In this document: in pieces, positions 28,313-35,671 of the stretch
Numbering within the stretch: the stretch's first letter is position 1
Layout: each line of letters begins with the position of its first letter
Source of the DNA: an uncultured Clostridia bacterium
GTDB taxonomy: Bacteria > Bacillota > Clostridia > Christensenellales > UBA3700
Length of the DNA stretch: 41,896 nucleotides
Assembly: GCA_947175555.1 (NCBI GenBank)
Contig: CAMWNK010000009.1
Location: 1 to 41,896 of the forward strand
Direction: 5' to 3'
Position numbers and translations under genes: made by a program
The notes under the pieces: generated by a model
Databases searched by the model: none
Told to the model about the DNA's origin: nothing
The model's input: only the letters and a program-made list of their open reading frames with translations

Positions 28313-29674
28313 ATGGAAAACAGAGACGTCAATCTCCTGTGGGAGTCCGTGAAGGCGGACCTTGCGCCCAAGATATCTACGATAGCCTATCAGGTATGGG
28401 TATCTGGGGCAACGCCTTTGCGAATTTACAACAATAAGCTGGTATTGAGCGTAGAATTGCGCAAGACTAAGATACAGCTTGATACGGTATTCAGGGATAA
28501 GATAGTCGAATGTATTCGTAAGAACAGCGATTTTGTAGATGACTTCATAGTCATCACGCCCGACGACGCCGCAGAATACGGAGAAGAGACCAAGAGCAAC
28601 TTGCTTGCGGATATCGATACCGTATCGGCAGAAGATAACAGCACGAGATTTAAGGCGGGCTTTACCTTTGACAACTTCGTCGTAGGCGATAGCAATCAGC
28701 TCGTATTTGCGGCGGCTAAGGCCGTGGCGGAAGCTCCCGGTAAGAGACACAATCCCCTATTCATATACGGCGGCGTGGGACTGGGCAAGACGCATATCAT
28801 GCACGCAATCGGCAATTACATAACGGCGGAGCGTCCCAACCTCAAGGTAAGGTATGCCGCTGCGGAGACGTTCACCAACGATTATATAGACAGTATCCGT
28901 ACAAACAAGGACTCCGAGCTTAATAGGAAGTTCCGCGACAACTACCGCAACGTGGACGTACTTATGCTGGACGATATCCAGTTCATCGCCAACAAGCCGG
29001 GTACGCAGGAAGCGTTGTTCCACACATTCAATTACCTTATCCAAAACGAGAAGCAGATAGTATTCTCAAGCGACCGTCCCCCGTCGATGCTCAATAATAT
29101 CGAAGAGAGACTGACGTCGCGCTTTGCCTCGGGAATAACGGCGGATATCGTCGCCCCCGGACTGGAGACAAGGATAGCAATCGTGCAGAAGAAGGCTTAC
29201 TCTAAGAGGTTCCATATCTCACCCGAGTGCATGTACTATCTTGCGGAAAAGATAGATTCCAATATCAGAGAACTCGAGGGCGCGCTGTATAAGGTGATAT
29301 TCTACTGCGAGCTCAAGCGCGTTACGGCAGACAGCATCGAGGTAATCAGAGAGGCTCTGCACGACGAGATTAACGAGGTCAAGGCTCTCAATTACAGCGA
29401 TATCCTCAATGCTTGCGCCGAGTATTACGGCGTAGGTAGGGCGGAAATCATCGGCTCCAAGAAGAATAAGCAGATAGTTACCGCAAGGCAGATGGCGATA
29501 TATCTCATATACGATATACTCGGGTTGCCGCTTGCTACGATAGGCACGTATATAGGCGGCAGAGACCATACGACTATCATACACGCCAGAGACAAGATAG
29601 AAAAGCAGCGCAAGGACGATCCCATCACCGACAGACAGATACAGGATATCAGAGCTAAGCTGGGCAAGGCGTAG
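28313..29674 (+). CDS. dnaA: Chromosomal replication initiator DnaA
   Basis: AAA+ ATPase that binds DnaA boxes and melts the origin. Domain I (about 1-85) begins LWESVKADLAPKISTIAYQVW. The AAA+ domain has Walker A GGVGLGKT (153-160), Walker B VLMLDD (216-221) and the arginine-finger region GLETRIAI. Domain IV carries the DNA-binding signature GGRDHTTIIHARDKI. At 453 aa it is full length. It is followed by parB after 95 nt rather than dnaN. The promoter is strong and apparently leaderless. Confidence 0.98.
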   Translation: MENRDVNLLWESVKADLAPKISTIAYQVWVSGATPLRIYNNKLVLSVELRKTKIQLDTVFRDKIVECIRKNSDFVDDFIVITPDDAAEYGEETKSNLLADIDTVSAEDNSTRFKAGFTFDNFVVGDSNQLVFAAAKAVAEAPGKRHNPLFIYGGVGLGKTHIMHAIGNYITAERPNLKVRYAAAETFTNDYIDSIRTNKDSELNRKFRDNYRNVDVLMLDDIQFIANKPGTQEALFHTFNYLIQNEKQIVFSSDRPPSMLNNIEERLTSRFASGITADIVAPGLETRIAIVQKKAYSKRFHISPECMYYLAEKIDSNIRELEGALYKVIFYCELKRVTADSIEVIREALHDEINEVKALNYSDILNACAEYYGVGRAEIIGSKKNKQIVTARQMAIYLIYDILGLPLATIGTYIGGRDHTTIIHARDKIEKQRKDDPITDRQIQDIRAKLGKA

Positions 29675-29685
29675 CGCGGCGGTAT

Positions 29686-29701
29686 GCGCCGACGTCGGCG
29701 C
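29686..29701. repeat. 16-bp perfect palindrome between dnaA and parB
   Basis: GCGCCGACGTCGGCGC at 29686-29701, 12 nt after the dnaA stop. It could be an operator, a partial terminator or an RNA hairpin; no T tract follows immediately. Confidence 0.6.
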
Positions 29702-29769
29702 TTATTAAGGCGAATAAGGAATAAAGAGCCTATATTCAAGCAATCGATTATAGGTCAAGGAGATATGAT

Positions 29770-30630
29770 ATGGCTAATAACTCAGGCGACGTGTTCGAGC
29801 TTAAAGACGTCAAGTCTTACGATGAGAGCGGCGCGCTAAGCGCAGGCGTTGAAGAGATAGAAATCGGGTTGATAGACACCAACCCCGACCAACCGCGTAA
29901 AAATTTCGATAAAGACGCGCTTGCAGAGCTTGCTAAATCAATATCTTTATACGGAGTTATACAGCCGATTATCGTCGCGCCCAAGGGCGGCAGATACGAG
30001 ATAATAGCCGGCGAGCGCAGATACAGAGCTACACAGCAGGCGGGACTTGCCAAGATACCCGCTATCGTGCGCGACTATGACGATATGGAGCGCAAGGAAA
30101 TCGCCCTCATCGAGAATCTGCAAAGAGAGGACCTCAATCCTATCGAAGAGGCTATGGCGTACAAGACGCTTATGGGACAGTATAACCTCACGCAGGAAGA
30201 GCTGGCAACTAAGCTGGGTAAAGGCAGACCTACTGTCGCCAACAGTCTCAGACTGCTGCACCTTGCTCCCGCAGTGCAGGAGATGTTGGTGAGCGGCAGA
30301 TTGACCGCAGGACATGCCCGCGCATTGGTAATTATCAAGGATCCTGCCGTACAGGTGAGTTACGCAATGGCGGCAAAGGATAAGCAGCTGAGCGTAAGAC
30401 AGCTGGAATTCATGGTCCAAAAGTACGTCAATCCCGAAAAGAAAAAGAAGGCGCCGCGCACTCCCCTTGCAGCCGAGTTGAAGGGACTGGTCAATGATAT
30501 GCAAAGAGTCTTTGCAACTAAGGTCAAGGCAGTGGGCAGTAACGATAAGGGACGAATATTCATCGATTATTACACCAAGGACGACTTGCAGAGGATATTC
30601 GAGCTCATAGAAGTGCTGAAAGAGAGATAA
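29770..30630 (+). CDS. parB: ParB/Spo0J-family chromosome partition protein
   Basis: CTP-dependent DNA clamp that loads at parS and spreads, or a Noc-type relative. The N-terminal domain has LIDTNPDQPRKNFD, the YGVIQPIIV strand and the CTP/parS motif GERRYRA (81-87), then ENLQREDLNPIEEA. The HTH is LTQEELATKLGKGRPTVANS (about 135-154). A C-terminal dimerisation segment ends RIFIDYYTKDDLQRIFELI. It is 286 aa. No parA is next to it, and I found no TGTTTCACGTGAAACA-type parS in the window. CAAGGAG precedes the ATG. It probably shares transcription with dnaA. Confidence 0.93.
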   Translation: MANNSGDVFELKDVKSYDESGALSAGVEEIEIGLIDTNPDQPRKNFDKDALAELAKSISLYGVIQPIIVAPKGGRYEIIAGERRYRATQQAGLAKIPAIVRDYDDMERKEIALIENLQREDLNPIEEAMAYKTLMGQYNLTQEELATKLGKGRPTVANSLRLLHLAPAVQEMLVSGRLTAGHARALVIIKDPAVQVSYAMAAKDKQLSVRQLEFMVQKYVNPEKKKKAPRTPLAAELKGLVNDMQRVFATKVKAVGSNDKGRIFIDYYTKDDLQRIFELIEVLKER

Positions 30631-30713
30631 TATAAATAAGGGCGTCTTATCGCACGCGCGAGTTTGCAGATAGATAGTTAAACTGTTAAGGCAAAACTTG
30701 TGCGAGAGGACGA

Positions 30714-30719
30714 TATAAT
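30714..30719 (+). promoter_or_regulatory. -10 box upstream of the acyltransferase gene
   Basis: TATAAT at 30714-30719 predicts a leader of about 55 nt. The leader contains an imperfect hairpin (GCATCAT...ATGATACGC) before the SD. Confidence 0.45.
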
Positions 30720-30779
30720 TTAGCGGTACGTCGCATCATATAGCGTAGCGATGATACGCGAGTAAAGTCAAGGATTAAA

Positions 30780-32135
30780 TTGAGCAAAAAAGAAGCATGG
30801 CAAAGGCTGGATAATTCCGCCATAATATTTCCGGTAATGGTTACCAAACGGAGGCAAAACAACTTCCGTATGCAGATCACGCTCGAGGAGAAGGTGGATA
30901 AGGCTGTATTGAGCACAGCTATATCGACCGCCTTAGCGCGTTATCCGCAGTTTAATGTGTCGCTTGTGAGCGGAGCGATATGGCATTACTTCATACGCAA
31001 CGACCGCCCCGTAACGATTACCGACGCAGAAGATACTCAGATAGCTCCCCTGCCCATATTCGGCAAAGACAGGAGACCTTTCCGCTTCAGCGTGTCGGGC
31101 AATAAGATATACGCCGATTTCTTCCATGCGCTCGGAGACGGCACGGGAATAATGGAATTCCTCAAGACGGTGCTCTACGCCTATATCACCGCGCTGGGCA
31201 AAGACCTCGGCGACGTGAGCGATAAAGTGCTGCTGCCCTCCTCCCCTATCGATCCCGAGGAGTACGAGGACGGCTTTGTAAAGTATTATAAGCCTACTAA
31301 ACTTAAGGACCTTGCCATATCTCAGATGAAGGGGCGCAAGGCTTTTCTGATAGAGGGCGACGCTATAGAGGACAACGGTAAGGGCTATTCGCAATACGTG
31401 CTCGACTCCAAGTCTGTGATAGACTTGTGTCATGCAAAAGGCTGTACCGTTACCGAGTATCTCGGCGGCGTATTTGCTATGGCGATATATGACGCGTATA
31501 TCAAGGGGCAAGGACTTAAGCGCAGGCAGCTTAAAGATATTCAGCTTTTCTTGCCTATCAATCTGCGCAGGCAGTTTCCTTCACGCACGCTTAAGAATTT
31601 TTCGCTCTTTTCGCGCGTGGGCTTTGGCACAAAGGAAGAGCTTACGCTGGATAAGTGCATTAGTATAATCCACTCCTCGCTTGCAAGAGATACGCAGAAG
31701 GAATTGCTGCACAAGAAGATAATCACCATATCCAGAGCGGAAAATCTCAAGATAATGAAGATTATACCGCTGTGCGTAAAGAAGGCGATTATAAGGTTCA
31801 GCAATATATTCTTCGGCAGGGCGAAAAAGACGGCGACATTCTCCAACGTGGGTATCACAAAGTTGCCCGAGAGCATGCGCCCTTACGTAAGGAACATGCA
31901 ATACAGCATATGGCCAAGCGGTACGGCTACCTACAGCATGGTTGCCAACTCCGTGTGGGACGTGCTTAACGTGTCGCTGGTCAAGTCGATAAACGACGCT
32001 AAGATAGAAGAGCAATTCGAGAAGCGACTGGAAGCGGACGGATTGTCGTATACCCTCAACCGTTCGGTGTGGGCAGGCACGGAGAGAAAAACCGGCAAAG
32101 TGCGCGCGCAAGCTGTGAGCGAGAGCAATATATAA
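30780..32135 (+). CDS. Condensation-fold acyltransferase (alcohol acetyltransferase/PapA5-like)
   Basis: CoA-dependent acyltransferase fold of the chloramphenicol acetyltransferase/condensation superfamily (451 aa). The catalytic HxxxDG motif is HALGDG (116-121), following NKIYADFF. The second-half signature region is TFSNVGITKLPES, comparable to the NVG/DFG-side solvent-channel motif. Substrates are unknown; lipids, alcohols or peptides are possible. The start is TTG with AAGGA about 5 nt upstream. The ROK kinase follows after 21 nt, so they are co-transcribed. Confidence 0.75.
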   Translation: MSKKEAWQRLDNSAIIFPVMVTKRRQNNFRMQITLEEKVDKAVLSTAISTALARYPQFNVSLVSGAIWHYFIRNDRPVTITDAEDTQIAPLPIFGKDRRPFRFSVSGNKIYADFFHALGDGTGIMEFLKTVLYAYITALGKDLGDVSDKVLLPSSPIDPEEYEDGFVKYYKPTKLKDLAISQMKGRKAFLIEGDAIEDNGKGYSQYVLDSKSVIDLCHAKGCTVTEYLGGVFAMAIYDAYIKGQGLKRRQLKDIQLFLPINLRRQFPSRTLKNFSLFSRVGFGTKEELTLDKCISIIHSSLARDTQKELLHKKIITISRAENLKIMKIIPLCVKKAIIRFSNIFFGRAKKTATFSNVGITKLPESMRPYVRNMQYSIWPSGTATYSMVANSVWDVLNVSLVKSINDAKIEEQFEKRLEADGLSYTLNRSVWAGTERKTGKVRAQAVSESNI

Positions 32136-32156
32136 TTACCTTATCGGAGGATTAAG

Positions 32157-33119
32157 ATGTATTACATAGGTATAGATGTGGGCGGTATGAGCATTAAGGG
32201 CGGTCTTACCGACGGCGACGGTAAACTGCTATATACCGACACCGTAGTTACCGCGGGAGCGTATACCGAGGAGTATACGATAAGCGAAGATATCCATAAA
32301 CTTACGGTAAAACTTATTGAAGGCGCGGGTATCGACGAGAAAGACCTTAAGGGCATCGGTATAGGACAGGCGGGCTCGATAGACTCCGAGCGCGGAATAA
32401 TCAGATACTGGAACAATATCCCCATGGAGAACGTGCACGTGCGCGAAGAGATGGCTAAGTATCACAAGGCGCCCGTATTCATAGATAACGACGCCAACGT
32501 TGCGGCGCTTGGCGAATACCGCTTCGGCAGCGGCAAAGGTTATGACAATCTCATATTCGTTACTCTCGGCACGGGCGTAGGCAGCGGAATAATTATCGAC
32601 GGCAAGATATTCCGCGGCGTAGACGGCGCAGGCGCGGAAGCGGGACATATGGTGATAATGGTCGGCGGCGAGCACTGCAACTGCGGCAGAAGAGGCTGTT
32701 GGGAAGCGTACGCTTCTGCAAGCGCGCTGATAAGACAGACCAAGGCTGCTATCGCGGCGCATCCCGATTCTGCAATGGCGCGCATAGCTAAAGAGATGGG
32801 AGAAGTCAACGGCATTACCGCCTTTAAGGCGGCTAAAGAGGGCGACAAGGCGGCTAAAGACGTCGTAGATACATACATTGATTATGTAGGAGAAGGATTG
32901 GTAAGCCTTGCCAACATATTCCGTCCCAGAGCCTTCCTTATAGGCGGCGGAATCTCCAAGGAGGGCGAATATCTTACCGCTCCCCTGCAACGCAAATTGG
33001 ATAACGAGAACTTCGGCAGTAAGTTTAATCCAAGCGTTGTTGTCAAGCCTGCGATATTGCGCAATGATGCGGGTATACTTGGCGCGGTTGCGCTTGCTAT
33101 GGAAGGCACAAATAACTAA
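32157..33119 (+). CDS. ROK-family sugar kinase (glucokinase-like)
   Basis: Phosphorylates glucose or an amino sugar with ATP in the cytoplasm. The phosphate loop is YIGIDVGGMSIKGGLTD. The sugar site includes FIDNDANVAALGE and EAGHMV, and the ROK zinc motif is CNCGRRGCWE. The late adenosine motif PRAFLIGGGIS is present. At 320 aa, with no HTH at the N-terminus, it is a kinase rather than a NagC-type repressor. CGGAGG precedes the ATG. Confidence 0.93.
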   Translation: MYYIGIDVGGMSIKGGLTDGDGKLLYTDTVVTAGAYTEEYTISEDIHKLTVKLIEGAGIDEKDLKGIGIGQAGSIDSERGIIRYWNNIPMENVHVREEMAKYHKAPVFIDNDANVAALGEYRFGSGKGYDNLIFVTLGTGVGSGIIIDGKIFRGVDGAGAEAGHMVIMVGGEHCNCGRRGCWEAYASASALIRQTKAAIAAHPDSAMARIAKEMGEVNGITAFKAAKEGDKAAKDVVDTYIDYVGEGLVSLANIFRPRAFLIGGGISKEGEYLTAPLQRKLDNENFGSKFNPSVVVKPAILRNDAGILGAVALAMEGTNN

Positions 33120-33161
33120 CGGCTACAAAGTAGTATGGGAGTATATACTATTTTCAGCATA

Positions 33162-33184
33162 GGGGGAGTCTTTATGGCTCCCCC
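33162..33184 (+). terminator. Hairpin after the ROK kinase gene
   Basis: GGGGGAG/CTCCCCC (33162-33168, 33178-33184) with a 9-nt loop. No T tract follows, so its termination strength is doubtful. Confidence 0.5.
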
Positions 33185-33369
33185 AACGGGTATACGAGGG
33201 CTAATATCTTAAAGCCGTGCATACTCGTAAATTCATCTCAAATACTTATCTATATTAAAATAGGGACAGCGTATTTATTCGTCATTAATATTTTCAGGCA
33301 ATTAGAAAATTGCTTGCACAATGAAAACAAGTCAAGACAGCTAAAGACATTTTAAGAAAAGCCGCGGCA

Positions 33370-33375
33370 TATAAT
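33370..33375 (+). promoter_or_regulatory. -10 box abutting murB (leaderless candidate)
   Basis: TATAAT at 33370-33375, 6 nt before the ATG at 33382, with no SD. The predicted transcription start falls on the start codon. Confidence 0.55.
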
Positions 33376-33381
33376 GTAAAT

Positions 33382-34254
33382 ATGTCGGAAGTGGTAAGTA
33401 TAGAAAATTGTCGCATAATGCGGCAAGTTAATTCTCCGTCCACATACAGAGGCGGCGGAGTAATAGAGACGGTAATATATCCTCTGCATATAGCGGGAGC
33501 GGCAAGAGCGAGCGTTGCGCTCAAGCAAAACGGATGGGAATTGATAGGCGGCTGCAGCAATACGCTGATAGCCGACGGCTTGATTACTACGCCGATTGTC
33601 TCCACAAAGAGGCTTAAAGGCGTGCTCAATTGCGGCAACAATCTGTACGTCTACGCAGGTGAAAAGTTGCCCAAGGTATGCTTAATAGCCGCAGAATACG
33701 GATTGAGCGGAATGGAAGAGCTGAGCGGAATCCCCGGGAGCGCAGGCGGCGGCGCAGTGATGAACTGCGGTTGCTTTAACCATGAAATTGCGCAAATAAT
33801 CGAGTATGTAGATATTGCAATCGACGGTAAAGTCGAGCGGCTATACTCTTCGGAAATAGATTGGGGATATCGCCACAGCGGTCTTATAGGACGCGGCATA
33901 GTAGTGGGAGTAATGTTCAAACTGGCGCGCTCCTCTACCGATCAAATAAAAAAAGTAATGGCGGTATATAAGGCAAGAAGGGCGCACCAACCCAAAAGAC
34001 CGTCGCTAGGCAGCACGTTTAAGCGTGCAGACGGCATATCCGCGGGATATTATATCGAGCAGGCGGGACTTAAAGGTATGACCTGCGGCGGAGCGCAGAT
34101 ATCGCCTCAGCATGCAGGCTTTATTATCAATGTCGGCGGCGGCAGCGCGGTGGATTATCTCAGCCTTATGAATGTCGCAAAGAGCGAAGTTAAAGAAAAA
34201 TTCAATATCGAACTTGAAGAAGAAATTAAAGTGATTGATAATCGCCAAGCGTAA
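33382..34254 (+). CDS. murB: UDP-N-acetylenolpyruvoylglucosamine reductase
   Basis: FAD enzyme that reduces UDP-GlcNAc-enolpyruvate to UDP-MurNAc in peptidoglycan synthesis. FAD-binding motifs are GGCSNTLIAD and GIPGSAGGGAVMNCGC (family GIPGTVGGAxxMNAGA). WGYRHSGL, the active-site stretch PSLGSTFKR with its Ser, and the C-terminal IEQAGLKG...GGAQISPQHAGFIIN follow. At 290 aa it is a type II MurB. The start has no SD and directly follows a -10 box. It ends in the hairpin-repeat region. Confidence 0.93.
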   Translation: MSEVVSIENCRIMRQVNSPSTYRGGGVIETVIYPLHIAGAARASVALKQNGWELIGGCSNTLIADGLITTPIVSTKRLKGVLNCGNNLYVYAGEKLPKVCLIAAEYGLSGMEELSGIPGSAGGGAVMNCGCFNHEIAQIIEYVDIAIDGKVERLYSSEIDWGYRHSGLIGRGIVVGVMFKLARSSTDQIKKVMAVYKARRAHQPKRPSLGSTFKRADGISAGYYIEQAGLKGMTCGGAQISPQHAGFIINVGGGSAVDYLSLMNVAKSEVKEKFNIELEEEIKVIDNRQA

Positions 34255-34273
34255 ACGAGTGATATTTCACTTC

Positions 34274-34361
34274 GTGGAGTATAACGAGGGGCACCGCTTA
34301 AACGCAAAGCGTATGCATGCGCATACTGGCTACGCGTTTCCCCTCGTTGACACCCCTCCAC
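34274..34361. repeat. Nested foldback element
   Basis: Concentric arms: GTGGAG/CTCCAC outside, AACGAGGGG (34283-34291)/CCCCTCGTT (34340-34348), AAACGC (34300-34305)/GCGTTT (34334-34339), and GTATGC (34311-34316)/GCATAC (34321-34326) inside. It would form a long cruciform or RNA hairpin. Confidence 0.8.
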
Positions 34362-34547
34362 AAACGCATTCGCGTTTTCAAGGTATCGCTCACGAAAAGC
34401 GTGGTTTTCGCTCGCTATCCTACGGAGTATATACAAGTGATATTCCGCTATCGCGGAGTGATATGTTGCTAAAGCAACGTGATATTTTTGCTGTCGCAAA
34501 AGTGATATTCTGCTTACGCAGAGTTGCGGTTATCTTATTATAAAAAC

Positions 34548-34585
34548 GGCAGCACTTTGCTTTTAGCAAAATGCTGCCATAATAT
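34548..34585 (+). terminator. Central hairpin between the two repeat arms (terminator)
   Basis: GGCAGCA (34548-34554), TTTGC/GCAAA inside, TGCTGCC (34572-34578): a 12-bp stem with one mismatch, flanked by AT-rich DNA on both sides. Probably a bidirectional terminator for murB and the facing gene. Confidence 0.7.
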
Positions 34586-34700
34586 AATTTATCCTTAACT
34601 TCGCGTAAGCGAAATATCACAACGCGTAAGCGTTATATCACTCGCCGATAGGCGAATATCACTTGCCTTTAGGCAAATATCACTATTTCACGCAGTGAAA

Positions 34701-35597
34701 TCACGCTCTCTTCTTCCTACTCGGTCTGAAGATGAGTATAACTACCGCAACGCACAGCACGCCTATGATGATGCTCAGCACAATGCGCTCTAAGTTGTTG
34801 CTGGTGGGCTGAGGATCTCCGTCTTTATCATTGCCGCTGCCGTCGGGGGTAGTGATGATGGGACTATTGTTCAGCTCCTCGTCCTTAGCGGCTATATGAG
34901 ATAGCACCTTGTCATTGACAGGGATGTTACTTATGCTCAATGCCTTGTAGGAGTTATTGGTTACGTCGGACGCGGCGATATAGCCCTCTCCGTTTATCGG
35001 ATTGCCGAATATTATCACAGTGAATGATACGCGGTAATAAGTAGAGGAGTTAAGCGTGAATATGCCTTGCACGCCCTTAATATTATCGAAGTTGATTTTC
35101 TGCGCTTCCTGCGTCATGCCCGATACTCTGCCGTCGGAATAGGTTGCGCTGTACACGGTGATGTTGCTCTCGTTGCCGCCTGTAAAGAGGTCGGCTGCGG
35201 TAATAGCGTAAGCAGACTTTGCCCCCTCGATATCGCTCAGCGCGCCGTAGCGATCGCTGTCGTAGCGGGTGCAACGGCTCTGCAAGTCGGTTGCCTTTAC
35301 TAAGTAATCGTCGCCGCCGTACTTCACTTTGAAGTAGCCGAGGCTGTGCAGAGTTGCGTCATAGGCGGAGTAGGATACAAAATAAGTGCTCGGCGCCTGA
35401 ATAATCTCCTTGGGCGAAGTTACGTCGGTGGAGTAAAGGGAGAGCGGCGTATTGTTATTGACCATATAGTCGCCGTAAGGCAAGGGGCTTTCTTCACCCT
35501 CCGCAACAGCGGCGTAGGGCAGGCAAAAAGCTGCGGCAACAGCAATCGCCGCAATAATAATCAACGCTGTAGATAGACGAAAATACGTGCGTGCCAT
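34701..35597 (-). CDS. Secreted surface protein with C-terminal membrane anchor
   Basis: 298 aa from the ATG at 35597: signal peptide (about 8-32, ending AVAEGEE), an outer region with SH3-like strand pairs (YFKVKYGGDDYLVKATDLQ, GYIAASDV), a Pro/Asp/Gly-rich stretch (TTPDGSGNDKDGDPQPTS) and a C-terminal helix with tail RPSRKKRA. The upstream GTG at 35615 would translate the -10 box, so I reject it. The plan resembles the larger surface protein at 8984. Function is unknown. The stop codon lies at the edge of the repeat array. Confidence 0.7.
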   Translation of the reverse strand: MARTYFRLSTALIIIAAIAVAAAFCLPYAAVAEGEESPLPYGDYMVNNNTPLSLYSTDVTSPKEIIQAPSTYFVSYSAYDATLHSLGYFKVKYGGDDYLVKATDLQSRCTRYDSDRYGALSDIEGAKSAYAITAADLFTGGNESNITVYSATYSDGRVSGMTQEAQKINFDNIKGVQGIFTLNSSTYYRVSFTVIIFGNPINGEGYIAASDVTNNSYKALSISNIPVNDKVLSHIAAKDEELNNSPIITTPDGSGNDKDGDPQPTSNNLERIVLSIIIGVLCVAVVILIFRPSRKKRA

Positions 35598-35606
35598 AAC
35601 AATATA

Positions 35607-35612
35607 ATTATA
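35607..35612 (-). promoter_or_regulatory. -10 box of the surface-protein gene (leaderless candidate)
   Basis: TATAAT on the minus strand at 35607-35612, 9 nt before the ATG at 35597, with no SD. Confidence 0.5.
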
Positions 35613-35671
35613 CACGCTATAGAAAGAGAAATAAAGTAAATAATAAAAATTTTTGTTATGAAGGAGCGGAT

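Larger units (their letters stand above)
34255..34704. repeat. Hairpin-repeat region with constant GTGATAT spacers
   Basis: Between convergent murB and a minus-strand gene. Left arm: GTGATAT at 34259, 34437, 34458, 34479 and 34502, each followed by a short perfect hairpin of differing sequence (TCCGC-tatc-GCGGA, GTTGC-taaa-GCAAC, TTTTGC-tgtc-GCAAAA, TCTGC-ttac-GCAGA). Right arm: hairpins TTCGC-gtaa-GCGAA, AACGC-gtaa-GCGTT, TCGCC-gata-GGCGA and TTGCC-ttta-GGCAA, each followed by ATATCAC (34614, 34635, 34656, 34677), then TTTCAC-gca-GTGAAA. The unit is 14+7=21 nt. A larger nested foldback fills 34274-34361. Not a CRISPR: the constant part is too short and the variable parts are palindromes. Confidence 0.9.

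Noticed and set aside
34437..34683. CRISPR-like array
   Set aside because: The constant part is only 7 nt and the variable parts are self-complementary hairpins on a 21-nt period. No cas genes are nearby.
34686..34700. parS-like site TTTCAC-gca-GTGAAA
   Set aside because: The half-sites match parS, but the 3-nt insert at the centre breaks the ParB site, and it is plainly the last unit of the hairpin array.
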